Positions 8,148 through 16,835 are shown, counted from the first letter of the stretch. The stretch is DNA of 64,000 bases from Streptomyces aureus (GCF_000725495.1 NZ_JNZD01000030.1:62001-126000), one strand, 5' to 3'. Notes: generated from the letters alone by a model not told the origin. Program-made: numbers and translations.

Positions 8148-9386
8148 GTGAACAGGGTGACCGGAGCGGAGATCGACTTCGGCGAGGTCTTCCACGCCCT
8201 GCCCGGCATGGTCGCGCTGCTGACCCCGGACATGGTCTTCCTGGACGCCAACGACGACTATCTGAGCAACTCTGGCCGCTCACGGAAGCAGTTGGTCGGC
8301 CGGTACCTCTTCGACGTGTTTCCCGACCGGCCGGGCGACCCCGCCTCCACCGGGATGCGGAACCTGGCGGCTTCGCTGCGCCGGGTGGTGGAGACCGGGG
8401 AGCGCGACGCCATGGCCCTTCAGCGGTACGACGTGGAGTCCCTGGAACGGCCGGGTGTCTGGGAGGAGCGCTACTGGAGCCCGGTCAACGTGCCGGTGCT
8501 CGACGAGGACGGCGCCGTGGTGCTGGTGGTCCACCGGGTGGAGGAGGTGACCCAGTTGATCCGCGCCCGCGGCGGCCTCGGGCAGGAGGAGCGGAACCCG
8601 GTGCTGGAGGCCGAGCTGTACACACGGGCCCGGGAGCTCCAGGAGCTCAACGAGCGCCTGCGGCGCGCCCACGCCCGCGAACGGGAGGTCGCCGTCGCGC
8701 TCCAGGACGCGCTGCTGCCCTCGCCGAACCTGGTCGGGACGCACCAGGCCGCCGTGCGCTACCGGCCGGCGACGAGTTCGCTGAACGTGTGCGGGGACTG
8801 GTACGACCTGGCGGCGCTGAGCGGCGACCGGATGGCCGTCGCCGTGGGCGACGTCGTGGGCCACGGGCTGTCCGCGGCGTGCGTCATGGGCCAGTTGCGC
8901 AGCGCCCTGAGCGCCGCGTCCCGCGCCGCCGCCGGTCCCGCCCGGGCGCTCGAGGTGCTGGGGCTGTACGCGCGTTCCGTCGAGGGCGCCGAGTCCACCA
9001 CCGCCGTGACGGCGTGGATCGACTGGGAGGCGCACACCATCCGGTACAGCAGCGCAGGGCACCTTCCGCCCGCCCTACTGCGCGGCGACGGGCAGGTGGA
9101 ATTCCTGGACGGGGCGACCGACCCGCCGCTGGGGGCCCGGCCCGAGCACGTGGACCGGCCCGAGGCCGCGACGGACTTCGCCCCGGGCGACACCCTGGTC
9201 CTGTACACCGACGGCCTGGTCGAACGGCGTCGCGAGGACATCGACGTGAGTCTGGAACGCCTGGCCACGGCGCTGACCCGGCACCGCGGGGCCGGGCACG
9301 AGGCCCTCGCCGACGCCCTGCTGTCGGACCTGCTCCCGCCCGGCGGCGTCACCGACGACACGGCCCTGCTCGTCCTCCCGCTGTGA
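8148..9386 (+). CDS. PAS-SpoIIE type PP2C phosphatase (RsbU/P-like)
   Basis: 412 residues, cytoplasmic. A PAS domain (FGEVFHALPGMVALLTPDM, residues of about 10-125) is followed by a coiled linker (ELNERLRRAHAREREVAVAL) and a SpoIIE-type PP2C domain. Metal and active-site motifs GDWYD, GDVVGHG, YTDG and TDDTALLVL are intact, so it should be an active Mn/Mg-dependent phosphoserine phosphatase acting on an anti-anti-sigma (STAS) protein. No STAS partner is adjacent. GTG at 8148 or at 8157 behind GAGGCGG could be the start. Confidence 0.9.
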   Translation: MNRVTGAEIDFGEVFHALPGMVALLTPDMVFLDANDDYLSNSGRSRKQLVGRYLFDVFPDRPGDPASTGMRNLAASLRRVVETGERDAMALQRYDVESLERPGVWEERYWSPVNVPVLDEDGAVVLVVHRVEEVTQLIRARGGLGQEERNPVLEAELYTRARELQELNERLRRAHAREREVAVALQDALLPSPNLVGTHQAAVRYRPATSSLNVCGDWYDLAALSGDRMAVAVGDVVGHGLSAACVMGQLRSALSAASRAAAGPARALEVLGLYARSVEGAESTTAVTAWIDWEAHTIRYSSAGHLPPALLRGDGQVEFLDGATDPPLGARPEHVDRPEAATDFAPGDTLVLYTDGLVERRREDIDVSLERLATALTRHRGAGHEALADALLSDLLPPGGVTDDTALLVLPL

Positions 9387-9419
9387 GTGCCCCGGGCCCG
9401 CGGCCCGGGCGGGCCGGTG

Positions 9420-10109
9420 TCACGCCGTGGGAGGCGACGGGCCGAGCCGGTGGGAGCGGACCACCGCGAGGGCGCAGGCGGCGACGAGCGCGGCGGCCAG
9501 GGCGGCCAGCTCGCGCAGCGGCCCCGTCGTCACGGGCCCCGCCGCCACGGCGCGCGGCGGCGTCCGCCCTCCGGGGTGGACGGCGGCGCGCACGTCCCCC
9601 GGCCGGGTGCCGCGCCCGCATCCCCGCAGGACGCGGACCTGGACCGGGGCGCCGGCCCGGACGACCGGCGAGCAGAGCTGACGGGCGCGGCCGCCGTCAC
9701 CCGTTCCGCCTCCCCCGACGGACCTGACGACCGTGGGTGCCACCCGCTCGCCGTCCGCCGGCACCACGTCGGCCGCCGCCGGCGGGGCCTGGAGGGCGAG
9801 ACAGACGCCGAGCAGGGCGACGATCCCGACCAGCGCCCGGCCCGCCCGCAGGTACACCAGGTGCAGGACGAGGGCCCCGGCGCACACGAGCCCGGCCTCA
9901 CCGCTGACGAGGACGGGCACTCCGGTGCGGTCCCCCACGGCCCCGGCGCCCACGATGGCCCCCGCCCCGAGCCCCCCGACGAGGATCCCCTCCCCCACCA
10001 GCCGCCGGGGCGGCCACCCGGCGAACTCGGCGGGCCCCCACACCGTGCTCCGCAGATACGCCGTCAGGTCCGATTCCTGCACGGCCGGAGGACGTCCCCA
10101 CCGGCGCAT
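9420..10109 (-). CDS. Hypothetical membrane protein
   Basis: 229 residues. After a short polar N-terminus ending RSTVWGPAEF there are two to three hydrophobic helices (GEGILVGGLGAGAIVGAGAV; LVCAGALVLHLVYL; LVGIVALLGVCLAL). A Cys-containing extracytoplasmic region follows (RQLCSPVV, VLRGCGRG), then a final helix near the C-terminus. I do not recognise the family. ATG 10109 is preceded by GGGGGTGGT. An exact inverted repeat lies about 210 bp upstream. Confidence 0.65.
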   Translation of the reverse strand: MRRWGRPPAVQESDLTAYLRSTVWGPAEFAGWPPRRLVGEGILVGGLGAGAIVGAGAVGDRTGVPVLVSGEAGLVCAGALVLHLVYLRAGRALVGIVALLGVCLALQAPPAAADVVPADGERVAPTVVRSVGGGGTGDGGRARQLCSPVVRAGAPVQVRVLRGCGRGTRPGDVRAAVHPGGRTPPRAVAAGPVTTGPLRELAALAAALVAACALAVVRSHRLGPSPPTA

Positions 10110-10318
10110 ACCCGTACCACCCCCAGCGACGTTCCCCGTCTGTCGGCGCCTCGTATCCTGCCGCCCTGGTACGGACCGGGGCGCTGCCTCCGTCCGGAAC
10201 AGATGAGGTGGACAACCTTTCCGGGAGTCGGCAGCGAAGCCGTCGCCCCGCGACGTTCCCCGGGAGCCCTCGCGCAGCTTCCCGGGAGCCCCGGCGCCAC
10301 GGAGCGACGGGTATGGCC

Positions 10319-10342
10319 GATGAACCGACATGACGGTTCATC
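10319..10342. promoter_or_regulatory. 9-bp inverted repeat, operator or hairpin
   Basis: GATGAACCG and its exact complement flank a six-base spacer. The site lies upstream of the minus-strand membrane gene at 10109 and just past the end of the next one, so it could be an operator for the former or a weak terminator for the latter. Confidence 0.45.
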
Positions 10343-10380
10343 ACTTACGTTGCGTGCAGGGCGAGTTGTCGACCCTGCCG

Positions 10381-11286
10381 TCACGTTCCGGAGATCTCAA
10401 GGGGCCGGGCCGCCGCGGACCGCGCCAGCAGCACCCGCCCGCCGAGGCCGGCCGTCAGGAGCCCGGCCACCATGGCGACGAGGGACAGCGCGGGCCCCGA
10501 GGACCAGTCGACGGCGGAGGCCCGGCAGGCCAGCACGGCGGCGAAGGCGACCCCCGTGCCGGGCAGGGCGGTCAGCGCGGGCCCGGTGCGCCCGAGGTCG
10601 TCCTCGGCCAGCGCGGCGAGGACGCCGACGCCGAGGGCCAGCGCCCACACCCCGAGCGCCTGCGCGTCGAGGCGTCCGACGCTCCACGGCACGAAGCCCG
10701 ACCAGAATCCGGGACGCACGAGCAGCCCCGTACCGATGCCGAGCCAGGCCGAGCCGAGGACGGCCAGCGCCGGTTTCGACCAGGCGGGCAGCGGCGCGGC
10801 GCTCGGGCCGCCCGGCCGGCCGGGCGTGAGGTACTGCCAGGTCAGCGTGATCAGGGCGAAGACGCACAGCAGGCCCAGCACGAAGAGCCAGCCGAGGCTG
10901 AACAGCACCGGGACGACGGGGCCGCCGCGGGCGATGTAGAGGCTGCCGGCGTTGAGCAGGCTCACCGTGAACAGCCCGCAGAGGACCACGGCCAGCGGAA
11001 GGACGAGCGAGCGGACCTCGTGCCAGGCGCGGGCCCGGCCCACCGCGAACAGTCCGGGCGCCGTGCCGAGCATGGCCGCGCCGACGAGTCCCTGAGTCAG
11101 CGACTGCGCCGAGTGCCACGCGCCGAAGACGTGCCCGGTGAGGGCGACGGCCCACAGCAGGCCGCCGACGAGGAGGCTGACCACGGCGACCGCGGTGGCC
11201 AGCATCGCCACTCCCGCGGTCAGGTGCCGGCCGTCCGGGGCGGGAGCGGCTTCGTCGGGCCGGGGCGGATCGGTCGCGTTCGGCAT
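10381..11286 (-). CDS. Hypothetical polytopic membrane protein
   Basis: 301 residues with about eight hydrophobic segments, beginning with VAMLATAVAVVSLLVGGLLWAV at residues of about 25-46. The N-terminal tail is Pro/Asp-rich and cytoplasmic-like. A WHSAQSL motif and WQYLTPG lie in loops. I do not recognise the family. ATG at 11286 is preferred to a GTG nine codons upstream that has no ribosome site. The next upstream gene is also a membrane protein on the same strand, after about 150 bases containing a tandem repeat. Confidence 0.7.
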   Translation of the reverse strand: MPNATDPPRPDEAAPAPDGRHLTAGVAMLATAVAVVSLLVGGLLWAVALTGHVFGAWHSAQSLTQGLVGAAMLGTAPGLFAVGRARAWHEVRSLVLPLAVVLCGLFTVSLLNAGSLYIARGGPVVPVLFSLGWLFVLGLLCVFALITLTWQYLTPGRPGGPSAAPLPAWSKPALAVLGSAWLGIGTGLLVRPGFWSGFVPWSVGRLDAQALGVWALALGVGVLAALAEDDLGRTGPALTALPGTGVAFAAVLACRASAVDWSSGPALSLVAMVAGLLTAGLGGRVLLARSAAARPLEISGT

Positions 11287-11361
11287 GGGGATTCCGTTCC
11301 GGACGGGGTCCACGATGAGGGGCGGCGAGGGGACGGGCGGGGACGGCGGCGAGGAACCTCC

Positions 11362-11448
11362 GCGCCGACGGACAAGGGGCTACGGGACCGGCGTCGACGG
11401 ACGACGGACTACGGGAGCGGCGTCGACGGACGACGGGCTACAGGAGCG
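11362..11448. repeat. Three-copy 29-bp tandem repeat over a stop codon
   Basis: Copies at 11362-11390, 11391-11419 and 11420-11448, each starting GCGYCGACGGAC. The third copy contains the stop codon (11438-11440) of the DUF2306 gene. Confidence 0.85.
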
Positions 11449-12613
11449 GCGTCGAGAGCCGGGCGGCCGAACCGGCGGCGGGCACGGCCCTCTTGAGCAC
11501 CTCCCGTGCGTACATGACGCGGACGCTCACCGCCACGGTCGCCGCGAACGCGGTCATGCCGCAGCCGATCGCCGCCCCCGCGGCCAGCGCCGTGAGTCCG
11601 TCGAGCCCCAGGGAACGCTCGAACAGCGGGGCGGCCCCGACCGACAGCACCGGCGCCAGGCACAGGGCCAACCAGTGCAACCGCCACTCCTCACGCGCCC
11701 AGAGACGCCCTTCCCGGCCGGCGCGCCGCGCGCGCAGGGCCATCACCGCGTACGTGACGGCGTAGGGCAGGAGATAGGCGAGCAGGAGCCGCCGCCCCTG
11801 GGCGCCGTGTCCGAGCGAGGCATGGGTGATCCAGGCCAGGGCGGCGGCTCCGGCCAGGTGCGCGAGGACCAGGACGGGTACGGGGGCCCACGAGCCGGAC
11901 ATCCCGGCGACCGTCTTGCGCGGGTCGAGGGAGCGCGAGGCGATCAGGGCGCCGAAGGCGACCACGGACCCCAGGTGCATGGTGGCGAGCTGGTTGATCT
12001 CGGCCATGGACAGCCCCGGCAGGAACAGCGGCAGGCCGCCCCACTCGAACCGGAGCAGCGGGGCGGTCAGCAGGAAGCCGTAGCAGAGGAGCATCCAGCG
12101 CTGGTGCAGGTCGGGATGGTGGCCGACGGCGGCGAGCACGCCGAAGGTGACGCTCATGACGGTGCCCACCAGGATGGTGGCGAGCACGATCCAGAAGGCG
12201 GCGCCGCTGAACGCGTCCTCGGGTGCCGTGCGGGCCAGATACAGCCCGGCGGCCGCCATCGAGGCGTACACGGTGACCGCGAAGAGGACCCCGAGCGCCC
12301 GGTGGAGCCGTACGCGCCCGCGTACGGCGGTGAGGACCTGCGCGGGGCCGAGCAGCATGAGCACACCGCCGAGCACGGAGTGCACGATCATCGGCACGAG
12401 GCTGTGGCGGTACGGCCCGATCCGGGTGGCCAGCGCGTCGGCCACGTACCGCGGCGAGACGACGTGGGCGAGGATCCACTCGCCGAACGCCGGGGCGCCC
12501 GGGTGTGCGTACGGCCACAGCTCGGTCATGGCGATCGGGGCGTAGCCCACGCACACCGCCGTCACGGCGATGACGGCGAGGCGGCGCCAGGTGGTGCCCG
12601 CGGGACGACGCAC
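11438..12613 (-). CDS. DUF2306 integral membrane protein
   Basis: 391 residues with about ten membrane helices. The N-terminal half matches DUF2306: LVPMIVHSVLGGVLMLLGP, RVRLHRALGVLFAV and the conserved His/Arg pair HHPDLHQRWM in successive helices. The C-terminal half continues with further helices and a basic cytoplasmic loop (RARRAGREGR). Function is unknown. It is the gene immediately downstream of a PadR regulator on the same strand, separated by an operator-like three-copy repeat, and is probably that regulator's target. ATG 12613 follows GGGAGCC. Confidence 0.8.
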   Translation of the reverse strand: MRRPAGTTWRRLAVIAVTAVCVGYAPIAMTELWPYAHPGAPAFGEWILAHVVSPRYVADALATRIGPYRHSLVPMIVHSVLGGVLMLLGPAQVLTAVRGRVRLHRALGVLFAVTVYASMAAAGLYLARTAPEDAFSGAAFWIVLATILVGTVMSVTFGVLAAVGHHPDLHQRWMLLCYGFLLTAPLLRFEWGGLPLFLPGLSMAEINQLATMHLGSVVAFGALIASRSLDPRKTVAGMSGSWAPVPVLVLAHLAGAAALAWITHASLGHGAQGRRLLLAYLLPYAVTYAVMALRARRAGREGRLWAREEWRLHWLALCLAPVLSVGAAPLFERSLGLDGLTALAAGAAIGCGMTAFAATVAVSVRVMYAREVLKRAVPAAGSAARLSTPLL

Positions 12614-12652
12614 GACGGCTCCCTGCCCGTGGCCGCGACCCGGCCACCGATA

Positions 12653-12694
12653 GTCTCGATTGGACTGTCTCGATTGGACTGTCTCGTTTGGACT
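12653..12694 (-). promoter_or_regulatory. Three-copy 14-bp operator array
   Basis: GTCTCGATTGGACT occurs three times head-to-tail (12653-12666, 12667-12680 and 12681-12694, the last with one change). Each unit is an imperfect dyad (AGTC...GACT). It lies 40-80 bp upstream of the DUF2306 start and just downstream of the PadR gene, a typical site for an operon-specific repressor. Confidence 0.75.
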
Positions 12695-12725
12695 ATCGAG
12701 ACGGTAGGGCCGTCGACCGCCGGGG

Positions 12726-13256
12726 TCAACGGTCCGGCGTGTCCTCGTCCCGGCGCTGCACCCATCCCCAGAAGTCGACCATCATCCGTTCGTACCGGAT
12801 CCCGAACTCCAGGGCGTCCCGTTGGCCGCGCGTCAGCAACTCCCCTACGGTCTCGGCCAGTTCCTCGTACTCGGCCAGGGTCCTGCGGTGTTCGCCGAGC
12901 TGGACGGGGCCGAGCACGCCGGGCTCGCCGCCGAACCACAGCTTGAGGATGCCGCGCTCACGGGCCTCCACCGGGACGAACTCGGAGTCGTCGAGCCAGC
13001 CCCGCAGGGCCGCCCTGCCCTCGTCCGTCAGGGCCAGCACCCTGCGGTTGCGGCCGCTCTCCTGCCGCACCTGGGACAGGAGTCCGGCGTCGAGGAGTCG
13101 GTCGCACTGCGCGTACACCTGCGCGTGCGGCACCGACCAGAAGGGCGCGACCGTCCGCGCCGCCTCCCCCTTGACGTCGTACGCGCTGGCCTCGCCCAGC
13201 TTGTCGATGATGCCGAGGACGAGATACGAGGCGGTGGTCAACCGAGCGTCAGCCAT
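12726..13256 (-). CDS. PadR family transcriptional regulator
   Basis: 176 residues. The N-terminal winged helix-turn-helix reads LTTASYLVLGIIDKLGEASAY to RVLALTDEGRAALRGWL, and a C-terminal helical Vir-type dimerisation domain follows (ERGILKLWFGG, LAEYEELAETVGELL). PadR proteins are mostly repressors released by small aromatic or toxic ligands. It lies 112 bp upstream of the DUF2306 membrane gene with the 14-bp repeat array between. ATG at 13256 (MADARLTT) is chosen over a start 43 codons upstream because the fold begins there. Confidence 0.9.
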   Translation of the reverse strand: MADARLTTASYLVLGIIDKLGEASAYDVKGEAARTVAPFWSVPHAQVYAQCDRLLDAGLLSQVRQESGRNRRVLALTDEGRAALRGWLDDSEFVPVEARERGILKLWFGGEPGVLGPVQLGEHRRTLAEYEELAETVGELLTRGQRDALEFGIRYERMMVDFWGWVQRRDEDTPDR

Positions 13257-13434
13257 GGGGCGACCGTATCGCCAGGCGATCACCGGGCGGCAGGCACCGT
13301 CGGTGACGGTCACCGCACGGTGGGACGTGTCCGGCGCGAAGATGATCCGGATGCCCGGCACAATGCGGGGTAGACGGGCGATCACACCGCCGGGCGCACG
13401 TCAGGCCCGCGCGCCATCCGCACGAGGAGTTCCT

Positions 13435-13752
13435 GTGACCACCTACGTCATCACCGTTCCCGGGACGTTCGTCCACGGCCTCCCGGACGCCTCCCGTGCC
13501 GACGTGGAGCGCAGGCTCCGCCCCCAGGACCCGCAGAACACGGATCTGGGCGAGACCGAGGAGCTGAGCCTGCTGACCGTCGACGAGGACAACAGGTTCT
13601 CCGTCCGGCTGGAGGTCGAGGCGGCGGACCGCCGCAGCGCCGAGGCCGAGGCCGTACGGCTCGTCTCCGGCGCGCTCCAGGACAGCGGGCTGTCCGCCGA
13701 CGACGCGCCCCTGGGGCCCGCCGCCGTCACCGGGATCGACCGGGAGTTCTGA
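13435..13752 (+). CDS. Hypothetical small protein
   Basis: 105 residues, soluble, acidic, no cysteine. The pattern TTYVITVPGTF, LSLLTVDEDNRFSVRLEVEA and SAEAEAVRLVSGALQDSG looks like a small beta-alpha-beta fold. I do not recognise a named family. GTG at 13435 sits behind GAGGAG with good spacing. It is monocistronic and converges with the NlpC/P60 gene. Confidence 0.75.
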   Translation: MTTYVITVPGTFVHGLPDASRADVERRLRPQDPQNTDLGETEELSLLTVDEDNRFSVRLEVEAADRRSAEAEAVRLVSGALQDSGLSADDAPLGPAAVTGIDREF

Positions 13753-13833
13753 GCGGTTCCGAAAGGGACCGGCCCGGCGGGCGCCTCCGAGGACGCCCGC
13801 CTTCCCGGACAGCTGCGATGCCCGGGGCGGGAC

Positions 13834-15909
13834 TCAGACCGGGCGTACGACGCTGTGGACGGCCGCCCGCCCGACGTGGTCGACGGACTCCTCGGTGATC
13901 ACCGCTCCGGGGCTCGGCGCGTGGACCATCATGCCGTCGCCCACGTAGATGCCGACGTGGCTCACGTTGGCGTGGAAGAACACCAGGTCGCCCGGCTGGA
14001 CGGCGGCCAGGTCGATCGCGGGGCCGTTCTGCGCCTGGTCCTGGATCGCCCGGGGAAGCATGACCCCGGCGCTCTTCCAGGCCGCCTGGGTGAGACCGGA
14101 GGGGTCGTACGAGCCCGGTCCGGAGGCTCCCCACACGCACGGTCTGCCGACCTGGGCGCGGGCGAAGGCGACCGCCTGCGCGGCCCTGCTGTCGAGCGCG
14201 GCGACCGGCGGGGCGGCGGCGACGAGACTGTCGATGTCGAACCCGGGGCTCGTGTCGACGGCACCGGCGGCCGGCCACGCCTGCTGCGAGCCGGTCTGGC
14301 GCAACGACTGCCGCCAGGCGTCCTCGGCGGGCGCCGCCGCCGGCTCGTTCGCGGGGGGCATGGGTGCCGACGGGAAGGCGGCCGCCCGCGGCGCGGACTC
14401 GTACGCGGGCATCTGGGACGCCGGCTCGCTCATCGGCGGCATGGGCGCCGACGCGTACGCGGCCGCCCGGGGTGCGGACTCGTACGCGGGCATCTGGGGT
14501 GCAGACTCGTACGCGGGCATCTGGGGCGCCGGTTCGCTCACCGGGGGCGCGGGGGGCGGCTGATAGCCGCTGGGACGGGTCGGCTTCTCGTACGAGAGCG
14601 GCAGAAGCACCGACTTGAACTCGGCTTCCGGCTGCGGCACCTCGTACGAACGGGGCAGCACCACCGACTTGGACTCCGGGACAAGGAGCGCCTGCTCCGG
14701 CACCCGCGGCATGGAACCCGTCTGCGAGACCTGCGGGATGGGACCCGTCTGGGAGACCTGCGGGATGGGACCCGTCTGGGAGACCCGGGGCATGGAACCC
14801 GTCTGGGCGACCTGGGGTATGGAGCCTGTCTCGAAGACCTGGGGCATGGAGCCCGTCTCGTACATCTGCGGCATGGGCGCGGCCGGGAATGCGGCCGTCT
14901 GAGGCGCCGCCTCGTACGCACGGGGCATCGACCCGGTGTCGAAGGCCCCGGGCATCGCCGCGGCCGGGAACGCCGCCGCCTGAGGCGCGGCCTCGTATGC
15001 ACGGGGCATGGACCCGGTGTCGAAGGCCGTCCGGGGCATGGGCGCGGCGGGGAGCGCGGCGGCCCGGGGCGCCGGCTCGTAGGCGCGGGGCATCGACCCC
15101 GTGTCGAAGGGCCCGGGCATCGCGGCGGCCGGGAACGCCGCCGCCTGAGGCGCCGCCTCGTACGCACGGGGCATCGACCCGGTGTCGAAGGCCCCGGGCA
15201 TGGGCGCCGTCTGGAAGGCCGGTGCCTGAGGAGCCGGCTGGAACGCGACGGGCATGCTCTGCCGGGCCGCGTGCCGCGCCATCAACTGCTGGGCGGCGGC
15301 GATCTTGCGTCGTGCGGTCTGCTTCCTGTCGTTCAGCGTGGACCTGCCGGACGTGGCGGCCGGGGCGGGCCCCGCGGGAAGCGCCGCGACCGCCGTCCCG
15401 GCCCCCTGCACCGCCGGCGTCCGACCGGTCATGGCGTCGCCGCCCGTTCCCGCGGTCAGTTCCAGGGCGGGGCGCGCGGCCGGTTCCGCGGCCGGACCAG
15501 CGGTCAGCTCCCGCATCGGGGCCGCGGTCAGCTCGGCGACGGGCCGGATGATCTGCTCCAGCTCGTACACGGTGGGAAGGTCCGAGGAACCCTTGGAGCC
15601 CCGGCCGCTCTCCTTCGGGCGGGGGGCCTGACCGCCGCGGTCCGGCAGCCGGTCGGCCGGAAGCGCGGCCGGAGCCGAGGGTCCGTAACGGGAGCGCGCC
15701 CCGTTGAACCACTTGCGCATCAGGTCGTCCTGGCCGGGATCGGAACTCCCGCCCCCCTGACCGGCGCCCCGGCGGGCCGGCCCGCGATTGAGGTTCGCCG
15801 AGGCCCGGGTCCCGTTGAAGTTACCGGTGGCGAGCTCCGCCTGGTCGTAGAGGGACGAGAGCCGTCGGGCGACTTCTTCGCCGCTGGGCGGGGTGCGTTC
15901 CGGCGCCAT
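13834..15909 (-). CDS. Repeat-rich NlpC/P60-like protein lacking the catalytic Cys
   Basis: 691 residues. The N-terminus (EEVARRLSSLYDQAELATGNFNGTRA) resembles the helical region of streptomycete NlpC/P60 hydrolases, but no signal peptide is visible. Residues of about 215-540 are low-complexity repeats (FDTGSMPRAYEAAPQAAAFP and shorter QTGPIPQVS units). The C-terminal NlpC/P60 fold begins near residue 575. Its expected DCSGL nucleophile motif reads YDPSGLTQ, so the Cys is Pro603, while the general-base His651 (SHVGIYVG) and VHAP remain. It therefore probably binds peptidoglycan peptides without cutting, or scaffolds other hydrolases. A c-di-AMP riboswitch lies in its leader, consistent with cell-wall homeostasis. 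ATG 15909 follows GGAAGGAG. Confidence 0.9.
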   Translation of the reverse strand: MAPERTPPSGEEVARRLSSLYDQAELATGNFNGTRASANLNRGPARRGAGQGGGSSDPGQDDLMRKWFNGARSRYGPSAPAALPADRLPDRGGQAPRPKESGRGSKGSSDLPTVYELEQIIRPVAELTAAPMRELTAGPAAEPAARPALELTAGTGGDAMTGRTPAVQGAGTAVAALPAGPAPAATSGRSTLNDRKQTARRKIAAAQQLMARHAARQSMPVAFQPAPQAPAFQTAPMPGAFDTGSMPRAYEAAPQAAAFPAAAMPGPFDTGSMPRAYEPAPRAAALPAAPMPRTAFDTGSMPRAYEAAPQAAAFPAAAMPGAFDTGSMPRAYEAAPQTAAFPAAPMPQMYETGSMPQVFETGSIPQVAQTGSMPRVSQTGPIPQVSQTGPIPQVSQTGSMPRVPEQALLVPESKSVVLPRSYEVPQPEAEFKSVLLPLSYEKPTRPSGYQPPPAPPVSEPAPQMPAYESAPQMPAYESAPRAAAYASAPMPPMSEPASQMPAYESAPRAAAFPSAPMPPANEPAAAPAEDAWRQSLRQTGSQQAWPAAGAVDTSPGFDIDSLVAAAPPVAALDSRAAQAVAFARAQVGRPCVWGASGPGSYDPSGLTQAAWKSAGVMLPRAIQDQAQNGPAIDLAAVQPGDLVFFHANVSHVGIYVGDGMMVHAPSPGAVITEESVDHVGRAAVHSVVRPV
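14330..15240 (-). repeat. Coding tandem repeats inside the NlpC/P60-like gene
   Basis: Five copies of a roughly 78-bp unit (encoding FDTGSMPRAYE...AAAFPAAAMPG) lie at about 14880-15220. Several 30-36-bp units (TGSMPRVSQ, TGPIPQVSQ) lie at 14700-14880, and MPAYESAP units at 14380-14540. Unit lengths stay in frame and copies are nearly identical at DNA level, so copy number probably varies between strains. Confidence 0.85.
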
Positions 15910-15929
15910 GGAGTGGTGCTCCTTCCGTC

Positions 15930-16090
15930 GTCCGCCTACCGGGTTAGCTGTCGGGTTCGGGCGGACGACTCCGGAAGGTATGCCCTACGGCCTCTGCCTC
16001 GTAAGGCAGTTGGCCGATTCACCCCAGGTTCGGTGGGTCCCCGGCTCCCGCTGCCACGAGGACAGACAGGACTCGGCGGAGGTCGCACCG
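15930..16090 (-). promoter_or_regulatory. c-di-AMP riboswitch (ydaO/yuaA type)
   Basis: Reading on the minus strand, the leader contains GAGCCGGGGACCCACCGAACC, GGGGTGAATCGG and, near its 3' end, CCGAACCCGACAGCTAACC followed by CGGTAGGCGG. These blocks in this order are the conserved core of the c-di-AMP riboswitch found upstream of streptomycete cell-wall hydrolase genes. It ends about 20 bases before the ATG of the NlpC/P60-like gene. c-di-AMP binding normally turns expression off. Confidence 0.92.
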
Positions 16091-16601
16091 CCCGGCGAGC
16101 TCCGCCGGAGGGAATCGGGCGACCAGGTCGCCAACTTAGCCATGATGTGCACCCGATGTGAAGATCGACGTCCCAGATGTCCGATACATTTTCGTGACCT
16201 TCATCGCACTGTCCCGCAGTGCGACGGTGAGGACACGGGGCGTGCTCGAAACGGCGGCCGGGCAGGCCCGTTGACGTGGCCCGGCGCCGACTCCCGCCGG
16301 GACCACGGCTCTTGCTCCCCCGCGCGCCGTGCGAGCGGGCGGCGCGCCCGGGTTCCCGGCAGCCGGAACCCTCCCGGCCCACCCCTGCCCGCCCCGGCCG
16401 GCCGGTCACGCTCGATGCGTCCTGGATGTGTCGGAAGTGTGCACAGAACTGGCTTTCCCTGGCATGTCGTTCGGCATCGGCGGCACCCGTTGGTCACACC
16501 TTGACCGGTTCTGGCCGAGCTGGCCGGATCACCGCTGCGGACGCGCCCCGGCCGTACCGTCGAAGCACGTCAGACCACGAGAGCGAGTCGAGGATCCCCA
16601 C
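16091..16601. other. Divergent intergenic region
   Basis: About 510 bases. The 5' part of the riboswitch transcript and its promoter should lie at 16091-16200 on the minus strand; a CTTCACA-CTAAGT pair near 16130-16160 is a weak candidate. The plus side contains TTGACC near 16501, upstream of the small gene at 16602. No ORF with good codon use is seen. Confidence 0.4.
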
Positions 16602-16835
16602 GTGCACGATGCGCCGATCTATGCCCAACTGATCTCCGAACGCGGCGACATACCGACGCTCGTGCGCAGCGAGGCCCGTCGGCTGCAACGCGACTTCGAG
16701 TGGATCCTGAGCTGGGATCCGTCGACGGGCGCCCCGCTTCCCGCGTCCGCCGCCCGTCCGGCCCCCGGCCCCTCCGGATCGCGCCGCCCGTTCTCCCCCA
16801 GTCCCGACCCCGACGATCGGCTCGACACCCCTTAG
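16602..16835 (+). CDS. Hypothetical small protein
   Basis: 77 residues. An N-terminal helical half (IYAQLISERGDIPTLVRSEARRLQRDFEWIL) is followed by a Pro/Ser-rich disordered tail. GTG at 16602 follows GAGG with eight-base spacing. Codon use is streptomycete-like. The stop codon overlaps, tail to tail, the stop of the convergent hydrolase gene. Function unknown. Confidence 0.6.
   Translation: MHDAPIYAQLISERGDIPTLVRSEARRLQRDFEWILSWDPSTGAPLPASAARPAPGPSGSRRPFSPSPDPDDRLDTP

Noticed and set aside
5606..9727. A 1373-codon plus-strand frame
   Set aside because: It crosses three real genes on both strands and includes intergenic sequence. Composition is that of GC-rich shadow frames.
14330..15240. 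CRISPR-like array
   Set aside because: The repeats are in-frame coding units without unique spacers of constant length, and no cas genes are near.
16832..16835. Read-through or fusion of the two genes meeting here
   Set aside because: Both have proper stop codons that simply overlap tail to tail on opposite strands.
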